Shown here: positions 1-7,982 of the stretch, piece after piece
Position numbering within the stretch: position 1 is the stretch's first letter
Layout of the letters: each line of letters opens with the position of its first letter
Assembly (NCBI GenBank): GCA_049323655.1
Contig: JBMONO010000016.1
Span: forward strand, 37,124-101,123
Origin: DB1 sp049323655
GTDB lineage: Bacteria > Desulfobacterota > Desulfobulbia > Desulfobulbales > SURF-16
Length of the DNA stretch: 64,000 bases
Direction: 5' to 3'
Notes under the pieces: model-generated
What the model saw: only the letters and a program-made list of their open reading frames with translations
Databases searched by the model: none
What the model was told of the DNA's origin: nothing
Made by a program: the position numbers and the translations under genes

Positions 1-482
1 ATTCCGCTCCGCACCATCTTCCACACCGCATCAAGCGACAGGAACGCGCCCGACTCGACTTCCGATTCCTGCAGAACAAACGGCCCATCATGACAGCAGA
101 GAAAGACTCGCCCCCACACCCGGTTGCCCTCATCATTCCAGAAAAAATCAAACTGACTCTCCAACGGACAGCCGCTAATACCAACCTCTTCAGCCAGTTC
201 ACGACGAGCCGCCTCCTCGTAACTCTCATTAAAACCAACCACACCGCCGGCTGCGACCTCGTAAAAGCCGGGATAGACATCCTTGCTTTGGGTCCGTTTC
301 TGAACAAAGAGTTCTCCTTGCTTATTGAAAAGCAGAATAAAAGTCGCCCGATGAATCAGGTTATTTCTCCGCATCTGTTGACGGGTCGCGCTGCCGATCA
401 GCCGGTTATTCTCATCGACGATGGCGACGTTTTCATCCCGCGAATCACTTTTGTCGGGACCATCACTTCTGATAGTCATCAT
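1..482 (-). CDS. Nudix hydrolase, YfcD/IDI-like (C-terminus cut by window edge)
   Basis: Reading the minus strand from the ATG ATG at 482/479 gives an open frame of about 160 residues that runs off the left edge, so the C-terminus is missing. A full Nudix box of the form Gx5Ex7REUxEExGU is visible around residues 74-96 (AAGGVVGFNE followed by RRELAEEVGI). The segment before it (IHRATFILLFNKQGELFVQKR) resembles YfcD and IDI-type Nudix proteins, which hydrolyse nucleoside-diphosphate-linked substrates; the exact substrate cannot be read from sequence. The start overlaps the last 20 bp of the MazG-like gene, so the two are probably translationally coupled housecleaning enzymes. Confidence 0.85.
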   Translation of the reverse strand, partial: MMTIRSDGPDKSDSRDENVAIVDENNRLIGSATRQQMRRNNLIHRATFILLFNKQGELFVQKRTQSKDVYPGFYEVAAGGVVGFNESYEEAARRELAEEVGISGCPLESQFDFFWNDEGNRVWGRVFLCCHDGPFVLQESEVESGAFLSLDAVWKMVRSG

Positions 483-810
483 ATTTTAATGCCTTGCCGC
501 GTACTAGTTCAGCCGGATATCTGAGCCGGTTCTTTTCGAGCTTCTTCCAGGCCGCCTCCAACGGATCAATATCAAGCCGCTCCGCCAGATTGACCAGATA
601 AATCAATACATCGCCGATCTCCTCCGCCACTGCCTCCCTTTTTGCCGCCGACAGGTTGCGGCTCTGTTCCTCGGTCAGCCATTGAAACGGCTCCGCCAGT
701 TCCGCACATTCCACCAACAGCGCCATGGCAAGATTTTTCGGACTGTGAAACTGCTCCCACTTTCTCTCGTCGCGGAAGGCCCGTACTTCATCCAGCAACT
801 TTTTCATCAA
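463..810 (-). CDS. MazG-like nucleotide pyrophosphohydrolase
   Basis: This 115-residue all-alpha protein has the MazG/dCTPase signature: ExxE in ECAEL near residue 36, followed by ExxD in EEIGD near residue 65, which bind Mg2+. The length fits the short single-domain MazG-like/RS21-C6 group, which removes non-canonical or excess dNTPs by releasing pyrophosphate. It starts with two adjacent Met codons (810 and 807). Its 3' end overlaps the start of the Nudix gene, and two nucleotide-sanitising enzymes in tandem is a sensible pairing. Confidence 0.88.
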   Translation of the reverse strand: MMKKLLDEVRAFRDERKWEQFHSPKNLAMALLVECAELAEPFQWLTEEQSRNLSAAKREAVAEEIGDVLIYLVNLAERLDIDPLEAAWKKLEKNRLRYPAELVRGKALKYDDYQK

Positions 811-863
811 AACCCCTTGTGCCGAGTTGTTTTTACCGGATATTCTGGTAATGTTTACCAGGC

Positions 864-1427
864 ATGGAAAAAGAAAATTTCAATCCCTTTCTGAACCGGA
901 ATGATCGTCTCGTCCGCAATACCCTGGGCCGCGCCTTCTGCCTCACCTTGAAAAACGGCGCGCCCTTTGCCAACGACGCCGTCAACACTGCGGCCGAACG
1001 ACTCCTGACCGATGCGTCGCCGGCCCAACGTTGCTATATCTCGGAAAGAAGGCGCCGATACGCCCTCTGCCTGTCAACAATAAACAGCCACATGATCAAT
1101 GACCCGCTACGCCAGGCCTTTGTCCTTTGGGACGCGGAACTTTTCTTTGAGGTGCATGAGGTGCTTGAAAGAGTGTGGACCACAGCCACCGGCAGGGAAA
1201 AATCGGCGATGCAGGGGCTGATCCGGGCCGCCGGAGTCTACATGCTCCTGGAAGGCAACCGCCGGGAAGCGGCGCTGAAGATGGCGGCCAAGGCCGCGGC
1301 AGCCATTGCCGCCGATCACCAGGCTCTCCCCTTTTGCCCTGGGATCGCCCTGCTGCTTGCCAGACTGATTAAGCTTGATCCCCACCCGCCGAAACTGCTG
1401 GCCGCGGAACAGAGTAGGAAGATCTGA
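864..1427 (+). CDS. DUF309 domain protein
   Basis: The 187-residue product carries the DUF309 signature in its second half: a helix with FFEVHEVLERVW (about residues 95-106) followed by an AMQGLIRAAGVYMLLEGN helix and an alanine-rich helix. DUF309 proteins are small helical bundles with a conserved HExxE-like motif and no firmly assigned activity. The first 80 residues are less conserved and rich in Arg. It is divergent from the MazG gene (53 bp between starts) and convergent with mscS. The function is unknown. Confidence 0.72.
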   Translation: MEKENFNPFLNRNDRLVRNTLGRAFCLTLKNGAPFANDAVNTAAERLLTDASPAQRCYISERRRRYALCLSTINSHMINDPLRQAFVLWDAELFFEVHEVLERVWTTATGREKSAMQGLIRAAGVYMLLEGNRREAALKMAAKAAAAIAADHQALPFCPGIALLLARLIKLDPHPPKLLAAEQSRKI

Positions 1428-1449
1428 TCCAAGCAGCGGTTGCCAGTTG

Positions 1450-2268
1450 TCAGCCGGTCCGCCCCCCATCAACCATATGCACGAATCGTTGAGGGAAGGG
1501 AATGGAGATTTTCTCCGCATCAAACCTCTTTTTCATCCGTTCGTTGGTATCGAAAAAGACAGGCCAGTAATCATCGGCGTTGACCCAGACGCGGACGGCA
1601 AAATTGACGCTGCTGTCGGCTAATGCAGCGACGCCGATAAAAATTTCCTGATCTTTCAAAATGCGTTCATCCTCGGTCATCACCTGATGAATCACCGTTT
1701 TTACCCGGTCGATATCTTCCTCGTAGCCGACGCCGAAAATAAAGTCGACCCGACGAGTGGGCTTGGCGGTGATGTTGACGATATTATCACCGATAACCTT
1801 CGAGTTCGGAACAATGATTGCCTTGTTGTCCGGCGTGACAAGCATGGTGGTAAAGATCTGGATCTCCTCCACGGTGCCGGCCGTGCCGGCCGCCTCAATA
1901 AAATCTCCTTTTTTGAAGGGCCGAAAGAAGATCAGCAGGACGCCGGCAGCGAAATTAGACAATGACCCCTGCAAAGCAAGACCAATGGCCAGACCGGCAG
2001 CGCCGAGTACGGCGATAAAAGAAGTTGTCTGGATGCCGAGCTGATTGAGCGCCGCCAGGATGACAAAGGTCAGCATGCCGATATAGGCGAGGTTGCCGAC
2101 AAAACGGATCAGAGTGGGATCCACTTTGGCCCGATTCATCAGCTTTTCGGCAAAACCCTGAAGGAACTTGGCGGTCCATTTACCAATAATGTAAATGATC
2201 AGGGCGGCAATGATGTTGAGCCCATAAAACGTGACAATTTCCTGCACCTGAACCATGATATTTTCCAT
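1450..2268 (-). CDS. mscS: Small-conductance mechanosensitive channel (MscS)
   Basis: The 272-residue size is the classic minimal MscS. Two N-terminal membrane helices (about residues 13-33 and 60-80) precede the pore-lining TM3 (about 85-120) with the typical Gly/Ala pattern GAAGLAIGLALQGSLSNF, then the beta domain (FFRPFKKGDFIE and a TPDNKAIIVPNSKVIG segment) and the alpha/beta C-terminal domain. The channel opens under membrane tension to release solutes on hypo-osmotic shock. It stands alone, and its 5' side is followed by a dispersed repeat (family A), which would lie in its promoter region. Confidence 0.95.
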   Translation of the reverse strand: MENIMVQVQEIVTFYGLNIIAALIIYIIGKWTAKFLQGFAEKLMNRAKVDPTLIRFVGNLAYIGMLTFVILAALNQLGIQTTSFIAVLGAAGLAIGLALQGSLSNFAAGVLLIFFRPFKKGDFIEAAGTAGTVEEIQIFTTMLVTPDNKAIIVPNSKVIGDNIVNITAKPTRRVDFIFGVGYEEDIDRVKTVIHQVMTEDERILKDQEIFIGVAALADSSVNFAVRVWVNADDYWPVFFDTNERMKKRFDAEKISIPFPQRFVHMVDGGRTG

Positions 2269-2307
2269 CCCAGTCCCCTTTTTCGGCCCTCACCTGCTAC
2301 TACACTT

Positions 2308-2438
2308 GATGATTTCGTAACTGAAAATTAACCACAGAGCCCGCAGAGCACACAGAGGCGACTATTTATAATTAAAGACTTTTTCTCTGTGTCCTCAGTA
2401 CGCTCTGTGGTGAAAAAAGGCTTTTTACGGGTTTGTCA
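2308..2438 (+). repeat. Dispersed palindromic repeat, family A, copy 1
   Basis: An about 131-bp element with near copies at 3894-4026 and 51748-51881, all in the same orientation. Each copy has a left arm ATTAACCACAGAG, a second CACAGAG, a central ATTAAAGA segment and a right arm CTCTGTGGTGAAAAAAG, so it can fold into a long imperfect hairpin. The ends carry related inverted termini (CGTAAAAAGT-like on the left, ACTTTTTACG-like on the right). This copy is the most diverged at its left end (GATGATTTCGTAAC). It contains no reading frame. Confidence 0.85.
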
Positions 2439-2505
2439 CACTTGTTATTCATTAAAAAAAATCTCCCTCGGAACGAATTATTCCTCTCGGCAACCCCAAA
2501 AAAAC

Positions 2506-3762
2506 CTACTCGCGGAGCAGAGATTTGGCGAATGAAACAAAAAAGGTGATTCCGCCCCGTTTCCAGTCTGTTTCAAACCAGACCGCGCCACCATGCTGCG
2601 CCGCGATCTCCTTGACAATGGCCAGACCTAGACCACAACCTTCAACACCGGAGGAAGTTTTTTTCCGTTTGAACATGCCGAAAATCCCCTTGGAATCTTC
2701 CTGTTCAAGTCCGACGCCGTCGTCCCGCACATAAAGGATATAATGGGAAGAGGTTTCCTGACAACCCAGCTCAATTTCACTGAGTTTGTCCCCCCCGTAC
2801 TTCAGAGAATTATCAATACAGTTACGCAGAACCCGCAACAGAGAAAGGCGGTCAGCGACAATATCAGGCGGATCTTCCGGGGCAATCCAGCTGATCCGAC
2901 GGAGTTCAAGTGGCAGGGAAAACTCCTCGCGGATGATGGCAAAGGTCTCGGCCAGTGACAATTTTTGCAGAAAAAGAGGAACCTCACGGGCGGCGATAAA
3001 GAGATTAATCTTATCAACCAGGGCAGCGATCTGCTCGGCGGAACGGACGATCTGCTCGCAAAAGGCGGTGCCTTTCTGATTGAGAGACTCCCCGTATCTG
3101 TCCTTGAGTTTCTGGGCCAGGCCATGGATGGAGATAGCAGGATTTTTCAGATCATGCACCACCGAATAGGCAAACTGCTTGACCTTTTGCGAACTGGCGT
3201 GCAGCTCTTCTTCCGCTTTCTTACGGTCTGAAATATCGTAATGGGTACCGACAAAGCGCAGTGGTCGGCCAGCCTCATCCCACTCCACCACCTTGCCCCG
3301 CGCCAGCACCCATTGCCACTCCCCGGCTTTATTGCGCATGCGGAATTCCGCCACATAACGGGAGGTAATACCATTAAAATGATCCTGGATAGCGGCCAGC
3401 GCTCTTTTCTTGTCATCCGGATGAAGCAAATCATCCCACCTGATCTTCTTTTCCCGAACTTCCTGAGCGCTGTAACCGAGCATCCGCGCCCAATTCTCAC
3501 CATAATAGACCTCGCCGGTGACAACATTGCGGTCCCACACCCCGTCCGAGGTGGCATCAAGTATCAGCCGGAAGAATCGCTCCCGGTCGCGCAGGGCCTG
3601 CTCAGCGTTCTTCCGCAAAGCAATTTCCCGATCGAGCCGGGCTTTCATCTCGGCAAGCGCTTCAGTCAGGCCGTGAATACTCTTCTCAGTATCATGCGAC
3701 TGACGGTCAGTATTTTTTTTCTCCGGAAATTGATTGCCAGCGGTGTTCGGCGGATTGCTCAC
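2506..3762 (-). CDS. Cytoplasmic PAS sensor histidine kinase
   Basis: A 418-residue protein with no membrane segment. Residues about 30-65 form a coiled coil, 66-180 a PAS-PAC domain (GYSAQE, then FVGTHYDISDRKKAEEEL), then a phosphoacceptor helix with SVVHDLKNP (His203), and an HATPase domain with an N-box (NCIDNSLKYGG), DDGVGL and GCGLGLAIVKEI. It is an orphan: no response regulator is adjacent. Repeats of family A flank the gene on both sides (2308-2438 and 3894-4026). The signal sensed is unknown. Confidence 0.9.
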   Translation of the reverse strand: MSNPPNTAGNQFPEKKNTDRQSHDTEKSIHGLTEALAEMKARLDREIALRKNAEQALRDRERFFRLILDATSDGVWDRNVVTGEVYYGENWARMLGYSAQEVREKKIRWDDLLHPDDKKRALAAIQDHFNGITSRYVAEFRMRNKAGEWQWVLARGKVVEWDEAGRPLRFVGTHYDISDRKKAEEELHASSQKVKQFAYSVVHDLKNPAISIHGLAQKLKDRYGESLNQKGTAFCEQIVRSAEQIAALVDKINLFIAAREVPLFLQKLSLAETFAIIREEFSLPLELRRISWIAPEDPPDIVADRLSLLRVLRNCIDNSLKYGGDKLSEIELGCQETSSHYILYVRDDGVGLEQEDSKGIFGMFKRKKTSSGVEGCGLGLAIVKEIAAQHGGAVWFETDWKRGGITFFVSFAKSLLRE

Positions 3763-3893
3763 AGCTACTCACTCGGTCTCAATCGTGATTGGCAAGAAGG
3801 CAATATCATCTACCTTACGTCGATCAACTGGCAGGAGTCAATTGAAACCGCACCAAAAAAGACTTTTTCTTTTTTCGCTCAGCCATTATGGTT

Positions 3894-4026
3894 GATGGTC
3901 TCGTAAAAAGTGCAAATTAACCACAGAGATCGCAGAGCGCACAGAGGTAAATAATTGTAATTAAAGATTTTTTCTCTGCGTCCTCATGCGCTCTGTGGTG
4001 AAAAAAGACTTTTTACGGGTTTGTCA
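3894..4026 (+). repeat. Dispersed palindromic repeat, family A, copy 2
   Basis: A 133-bp copy beginning GATGGTCTCGTAAAAAGTG and ending TTTTTACGGGTTTGTCA. The CACAGAG-rich left arm pairs with the CTCTGTGGTG right arm. It sits in the 333-bp space between the PAS kinase start and the end of the hsp20 gene; that space otherwise holds only the hsp20 terminator, and no gene is seen in it. Confidence 0.88.
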
Positions 4027-4044
4027 TGGTTTACCGATCGCAAC

Positions 4045-4072
4045 AAAAAACCCGCGGTAACGCGGGTTTTTT
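4045..4072 (-). terminator. Rho-independent terminator after hsp20
   Basis: A perfect 6-bp GC stem (CCCGCG, loop GTAA, CGCGGG) extended by A-run and T-run on both sides, so it can act in both directions. It lies 24 bp beyond the hsp20 stop codon on the minus strand. Confidence 0.85.
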
Positions 4073-4095
4073 CACATCGCCGGAAAGCACGTTTT

Positions 4096-4554
4096 TCAAT
4101 GAATCGCAATGTGAGCGATCTGCTTTTTCGCCTCCTCGGATTTGGGCAGAGTAACGGTCAGTACACCATCTTTGAAGGAGGCCTCGATTTTGTCACTCTT
4201 GACCTCAACGGGCAGACGCATGGCCCGGTAAAACGAGCCGTAACGACGCTCCATCCGATGAACATGTTTCTTGCTTTCCCGATGCTCCTCTTTCCTTTCA
4301 CCCTTGATGACCAGGACATCGCCTTCGAAGGAGATTTCGATATCCTTCTTGTCCAGGCCGGGAAGATCGGCGACAACCTCGATGGCGTCGTTTGTTTCAC
4401 TGACATCGAGACGCGGGGACCAACTTTTCTCAACATCCGTCAGTACTTCATCAAACAACGAGCCTTTCCACATTCGCCGGAACGCATCCTCCATCTCTTC
4501 GAAGACATCCGGGACATCGTGCTGACGACGCCGAAACGGAATCAGATCGAACAT
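4096..4554 (-). CDS. Small heat-shock protein, Hsp20/alpha-crystallin family
   Basis: The 152-residue product contains one alpha-crystallin domain (about residues 45-140) with DVSETNDAIEVVADLPGLDK at its start and the A-x-x-x-n-GVL motif SFKDGVLTVTLPK near the end, plus a short C-terminal tail. It is an ATP-independent holdase for unfolding proteins. The ATG at 4554 is chosen because AAAAGGAGGTG precedes it by about 8 bases; the frame is open further upstream but that part is Cys/Arg-rich and unlike the family. It has its own candidate promoter and terminator, separating it from the hyp/aat cluster. Confidence 0.93.
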   Translation of the reverse strand: MFDLIPFRRRQHDVPDVFEEMEDAFRRMWKGSLFDEVLTDVEKSWSPRLDVSETNDAIEVVADLPGLDKKDIEISFEGDVLVIKGERKEEHRESKKHVHRMERRYGSFYRAMRLPVEVKSDKIEASFKDGVLTVTLPKSEEAKKQIAHIAIH

Positions 4555-4616
4555 GAAGCAACACCTCCTTTTCGGAAACATTTTTTTGGCCCGCCCTGCT
4601 GCCTCCTTCTGATAAA

Positions 4617-4644
4617 AAAATAATTCTCCCAGCCCTCTTGTCAA
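4617..4644 (-). promoter_or_regulatory. Candidate sigma70-type promoter of hsp20
   Basis: On the minus strand TTGACA (4644-4639) is followed after 16 bases by TATTTT (4622-4617). The -35 box overlaps the stop codon of aat, and the start codon of hsp20 lies 62 bases downstream. No CIRCE element or sigma32-like consensus is seen. This is sequence pattern only. Confidence 0.45.
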
Positions 4645-5339
4645 GCACGGGACCGGACCGCAATTTCCGACCAGGATCCCGGCCGCCCTGGTACGGCAAC
4701 AGCACGTTCGAGGCGGGCATAGAACTCGTGGCCAGCAATCTCCCGGGCGCCGAGACGGATCAGATGGCCAGTCGTCATCTGGCAATCAATGAGATCAAAC
4801 TCCCACTGTCGTAACAGGCCAACAAGGTGGGCCAAAGCCACCTTGGAACTGTTGGAGACCCGTGAAAACATCGATTCGCCGAAAAAGATCCGGCCAAGCG
4901 CCACCCCATACAGTCCGCCGACCAGCTCTTTTCCCTCCCAGCACTCGACGGAATGGGCGTGTCCCGCCTGATGCAAGCGGATATAGGCATCCTGCATCTC
5001 CGGCACCAGCCAGGTTCCCTGCTCCTTGCCCGGCCGCGGGAGTGAACAGGCATGAATGACCGCGGCAAAGGCGGTGTCGAAGCTCACCCGGAACACTCCC
5101 TGACGAATGATGCGAGCCATTCGCCGCGACAGATGAAATGCAGCTGGTTCGAGAATCAACCGCGGATCAGGCGCCCACCAGAGAATAGGGTCCTCCTCGC
5201 CGTACCAGGGGAAAATCCCCTGGGAATAGGCCAGCAGCAGCCGTTCAACGGAGAGATCGCCGCCCACCGCCAGCAGACCGTCCTCCCGGGCGAGATAGGG
5301 GGGTGGGAAGATGAGGTCATCGGTCAGCCCGAAGATCAT
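4641..5339 (-). CDS. aat: Leucyl/phenylalanyl-tRNA--protein transferase
   Basis: The 232-residue protein matches Aat across its length: PPPYLAREDGLLAVGGDLS near the N-terminus, AYSQGIFPWYGEEDPILWWAPDPR, a VECWEGKELVGGLYGVALG core and GESMFSRVSNSSKVAL. Aat adds Leu or Phe to N-terminal Lys/Arg of proteins, marking them for ClpAP by the N-end rule. Its ATG overlaps the hypB stop (ATGA, 5336-5339), so it appears to be the last gene of the hydrogenase-maturation transcript; a functional reason for that is not obvious. Confidence 0.95.
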   Translation of the reverse strand: MIFGLTDDLIFPPPYLAREDGLLAVGGDLSVERLLLAYSQGIFPWYGEEDPILWWAPDPRLILEPAAFHLSRRMARIIRQGVFRVSFDTAFAAVIHACSLPRPGKEQGTWLVPEMQDAYIRLHQAGHAHSVECWEGKELVGGLYGVALGRIFFGESMFSRVSNSSKVALAHLVGLLRQWEFDLIDCQMTTGHLIRLGAREIAGHEFYARLERAVAVPGRPGSWSEIAVRSRA

Positions 5340-6028
5340 CGGCAGAGGCCGCGCAGATAGTCGAGCCAGCGGTCGAGTCCCGTTCCGCTGACGGCGGAGA
5401 GCTCGATGACGGCAAGACCGGGATTGAGTCGAAGGGCATCCTCGGTGGCCGCTGTTGGCGAGAAGTCGAAATAGGGCAGTAGATCGGTCTTGCTGATGAC
5501 AAAGAGCTGCGAACCGATAAAGGCCCGCGGGTATTTGGCCGGTTTGTCCGGCCCCTCCGGCACGGAGACCAGCACGACGCGCTGGTGTTCGCCGAGATAA
5601 AAGGTGGCCGGACAGACGAGGTTGCCGACGTTTTCGATAAAGAGCAGATCGAGCTTTTTGCCAGCCAGCTGATCCTCCAAAGCGTGCAGGCCCTTGTGGG
5701 TCAGGGCGGCGTCAAGGTGGCAGGCACCGCCGGTGGTCAACTGTACCACCGGCACGCCCTTGGCCCGGATACGCTCGGCGTCCCGTTCCGTTTCGATGTC
5801 CCCTTCGATGACGCCGATGCGCAGCTCACCCTGCAATTTCTCAATGGTCTTTTCCAGCAGGGTGGTCTTTCCCGAGCCCGGACTGCTGATCAGATTGATC
5901 GCCACCGCGCCCAGCGCCTCGATATGCTCCCGGTTTTTTTGCGCCAGGGCGTCGTTTGCCGCCAGCAGACTCTGATGCACCTCCACCACCTTCGGCACCG
6001 GCACCGCGCACCCGCACTCATCACACAT
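5336..6028 (-). CDS. hypB: Hydrogenase nickel incorporation GTPase HypB
   Basis: HypB supplies Ni to the [NiFe] hydrogenase large subunit together with HypA, powered by GTP. The 230-residue protein has an N-terminal CxxCGC nickel site (Cys2, Cys5, Cys7), a P-loop SSPGSGKTT at about residues 48-56, and switch residues in VIEGDIETERDAERI. No His-rich stretch is present, so it should be a metal inserter and not a storage form. It lies downstream of hypA with a 93-bp spacer and overlaps aat by 4 bp. Confidence 0.97.
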   Translation of the reverse strand: MCDECGCAVPVPKVVEVHQSLLAANDALAQKNREHIEALGAVAINLISSPGSGKTTLLEKTIEKLQGELRIGVIEGDIETERDAERIRAKGVPVVQLTTGGACHLDAALTHKGLHALEDQLAGKKLDLLFIENVGNLVCPATFYLGEHQRVVLVSVPEGPDKPAKYPRAFIGSQLFVISKTDLLPYFDFSPTAATEDALRLNPGLAVIELSAVSGTGLDRWLDYLRGLCR

Positions 6029-6121
6029 AGTTCACCTGCCAGTAGTAGAAACGTTGATGGATGCGATTTTCTTTCACCGCACCCCAAATCCCCAATCCGT
6101 AATCCCACATTGCCAATCCCC

Positions 6122-6469
6122 TCACTCCATTTCCACCTGGAGGAGGATGATGCCATCCCCGCCGCAAGGAACCAGCAGCACCCGCCGGCAGTGCGGGCAA
6201 CTCTCCGGCATGGCGCCGTCGGCCATGCACTCCGCCCCGCAGTGGCAGCAGCGCCAGCGCAGCGGCGGCACGACGATTTCCAGTTTTGCCCGCCGGGTCA
6301 GCTCCTCCTGGACGGCCAGCACTTCGAAACCGAAAGAAAAGGAATCAACGACCACGCCGGACAGCGGCCCGATCTCCACCGTCACCCGGCTGATCGCAGA
6401 CGCGCCATGTTTGCTGGCCAACTCAGCCAGCTGTCGCAGCAGGCCCTGGACCAGCGACAGTTCGTGCAT
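6122..6469 (-). CDS. hypA: Hydrogenase nickel insertion protein HypA
   Basis: A 115-residue HypA with the N-terminal MHELS, whose His2 is the nickel ligand, and a zinc site made of C74xxC77 and C91xxC94 (an additional Cys75 and Cys81 lie nearby). HypA hands Ni to the hydrogenase large subunit with HypB. The start lies 46 bp inside the 3' end of the maturation protease gene, an unusually long overlap suggesting tight coupling. Confidence 0.96.
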   Translation of the reverse strand: MHELSLVQGLLRQLAELASKHGASAISRVTVEIGPLSGVVVDSFSFGFEVLAVQEELTRRAKLEIVVPPLRWRCCHCGAECMADGAMPESCPHCRRVLLVPCGGDGIILLQVEME

Positions 6470-6947
6470 GCATTCCTTCTCCCGCGAGAGTGGCCACCAC
6501 CAGCTCCGCCACCGCGGCCACCTGGCCGGCCATGGTCGCCGACAGCTCCATGCCGAGGGCGACCGTCTCCGGCACCACGGCGAGAAAGGTCACCCGCTCC
6601 GGCGCCTGCTCCCGCAACCGGCTGATCTCCAGAACTTCGAGCAGGCCAAGCTGGTGGGGCGACATGCGCAGCTGCAGGCCCGCGCCGCGCAGTTCCTCGC
6701 CACTAAAGATATGAATCGAACCGGGCGGACCATCAGCCGCCACCACGTCAACGACGATGAGATGATCCACCTCCTCGAGAAAGGGGGCCATGTAAATGCC
6801 GGCGGTGCCGCCATCAAGCAGCCGTACCCCGTTCGGAAAGGTATAGTGCTCCTCCAGATAACGGATGACATGCACCCCGAAGCCCTCGTCGCCGAGCAGC
6901 AGGTTGCCGATACCGAGGATGCCGATTTTTCTTGGTCGCGCCGTCAC
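6423..6947 (-). CDS. Hydrogenase maturation endopeptidase (HyaD/HycI family)
   Basis: This protease removes the C-terminal tail of the hydrogenase large subunit after Ni insertion. Visible features are GILGIGNLLLGDEGFGVHV near the N-terminus (the conserved metal-sensing Glu/Asp region), a second Asp in LIVVDVV and a His in SPHQLGL. The C-terminal 20 residues are Ala/Gly-rich. The GTG at 6947 is preferred because AAGGAG lies 7 bases upstream; a longer form from 6968 would leave no gap after hypE. The matching cleavage site is seen in the large subunit at 13239-14939. Confidence 0.9.
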   Translation of the reverse strand: MTARPRKIGILGIGNLLLGDEGFGVHVIRYLEEHYTFPNGVRLLDGGTAGIYMAPFLEEVDHLIVVDVVAADGPPGSIHIFSGEELRGAGLQLRMSPHQLGLLEVLEISRLREQAPERVTFLAVVPETVALGMELSATMAGQVAAVAELVVATLAGEGMHARTVAGPGPAATAG

Positions 6948-6968
6948 ACTGTTCTCCTTCATGGTCAC

Positions 6969-7982
6969 TCAACAGATCCTTGGCAACGGTTCGCCACACA
7001 AGGAACGGACAATGCGGCTGCCGCCGGCTGCCGTATGCAGGACAACCTGACCCGGCGGGCCATCGGTCACCCGACCGATAATGCGCGCCTCGCGCCCCTC
7101 GGCCATGGCCTGCATGGCGGCGAGTACCGCCGTTTCCTGGCCCCCCTCAACCAAGGCGAGACATTTGCCCTCGTTGGCCAGATAAAGGGGGTCGAGGCCA
7201 AGGATCTCGCAGGCCGCCGCCACCGGGGCCTTGACCGGGATTTCGGCCTCATCAAGCTCGATTGCCACGCCGGCGGACGCGGCGATCTCATTAAGCGAGG
7301 TCGCCACCCCGCCCCGGGTCGGATCGCGCAGAACATGGACCGCGCCGGGCGCGGCGGCAAGCATTCGCTGAACCAGGCGGTGCAGGGCCATGGTATCACT
7401 GGCCAGCTCGCCCTGCAGGGCAATGCCGGCCCGCTGGCTGAGGATGGTAATGCCATGATCGCCCATGCTGCCGGAAAGGATGACCGCGTCGCCGGGTGTG
7501 GCCCGGCGGGAGGAGATATCAAGCCCGGTCGCCACCAGACCGATGCCCGAGGTATTGACAAAAACCTTGTCACCCTTGCCCTTCTGCACCACCTTGGTGT
7601 CGCCGGTGACCACCGTCACTCCGGACTGCCGGCAGGCCGCGTCAATGGAGGCGACAATACGCTTTAGCTCCTCAATCGGCAACCCCTCCTCAAGGATCAT
7701 GGCAAGGCTCAGACAGAGAGGGCGGGCCCCGCGCATGGCCAGGTCATTGATGGTGCCATGGACTGCAAGCAGGCCGATATCGCCGCCCGGAAAAAAGAGC
7801 GGGTCAACAACATAGCTGTCGGTGGAAAAGGCAAGCCGTCCCTGGTCGGTTTCGACAATGGCGCTGTCTTCGAGTCCAGCCAGCACCGGATTGTCGAGGC
7901 GGGCAACAAAGATATCGCGGATCAGCTCGCTGCTTGCCACCCCGCCGCTGCCGTGATCGAGAAGAATGGTCTTCTTCGTCAT
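6969..7982 (-). CDS. hypE: Hydrogenase maturation factor HypE (thiocarbamoyl dehydratase)
   Basis: HypE dehydrates the carbamoyl group carried on its C-terminal Cys to give the cyanide ligand of the NiFe site. The protein ends in PRIC, the required C-terminal Cys (residue 337), and starts LLDHGSGG, the family N-terminus. An AIRS/PurM-like ATP-binding fold is seen in between (FSTDSYVVDPLFFPGGDIG, VVTGDTKVV). The ATG at 7982 is chosen because it forms an ATGA overlap with the hypD stop and begins at the conserved MTKKTILLDHGSGG; the frame extends upstream but overlaps hypD. Confidence 0.96.
   Translation of the reverse strand: MTKKTILLDHGSGGVASSELIRDIFVARLDNPVLAGLEDSAIVETDQGRLAFSTDSYVVDPLFFPGGDIGLLAVHGTINDLAMRGARPLCLSLAMILEEGLPIEELKRIVASIDAACRQSGVTVVTGDTKVVQKGKGDKVFVNTSGIGLVATGLDISSRRATPGDAVILSGSMGDHGITILSQRAGIALQGELASDTMALHRLVQRMLAAAPGAVHVLRDPTRGGVATSLNEIAASAGVAIELDEAEIPVKAPVAAACEILGLDPLYLANEGKCLALVEGGQETAVLAAMQAMAEGREARIIGRVTDGPPGQVVLHTAAGGSRIVRSLCGEPLPRIC

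Noticed and set aside
4555..4785. 77-residue N-terminal extension of the first hsp20
   Set aside because: Overlaps aat out of frame, Cys/Arg/Pro-rich, and a strong Shine-Dalgarno supports the ATG at 4554.
6054..7667. 537-residue open frame on the plus strand across hypA, the protease and hypE
   Set aside because: Antisense shadow of GC-rich coding sequence; the minus-strand frames encode complete Hyp proteins with all motifs.
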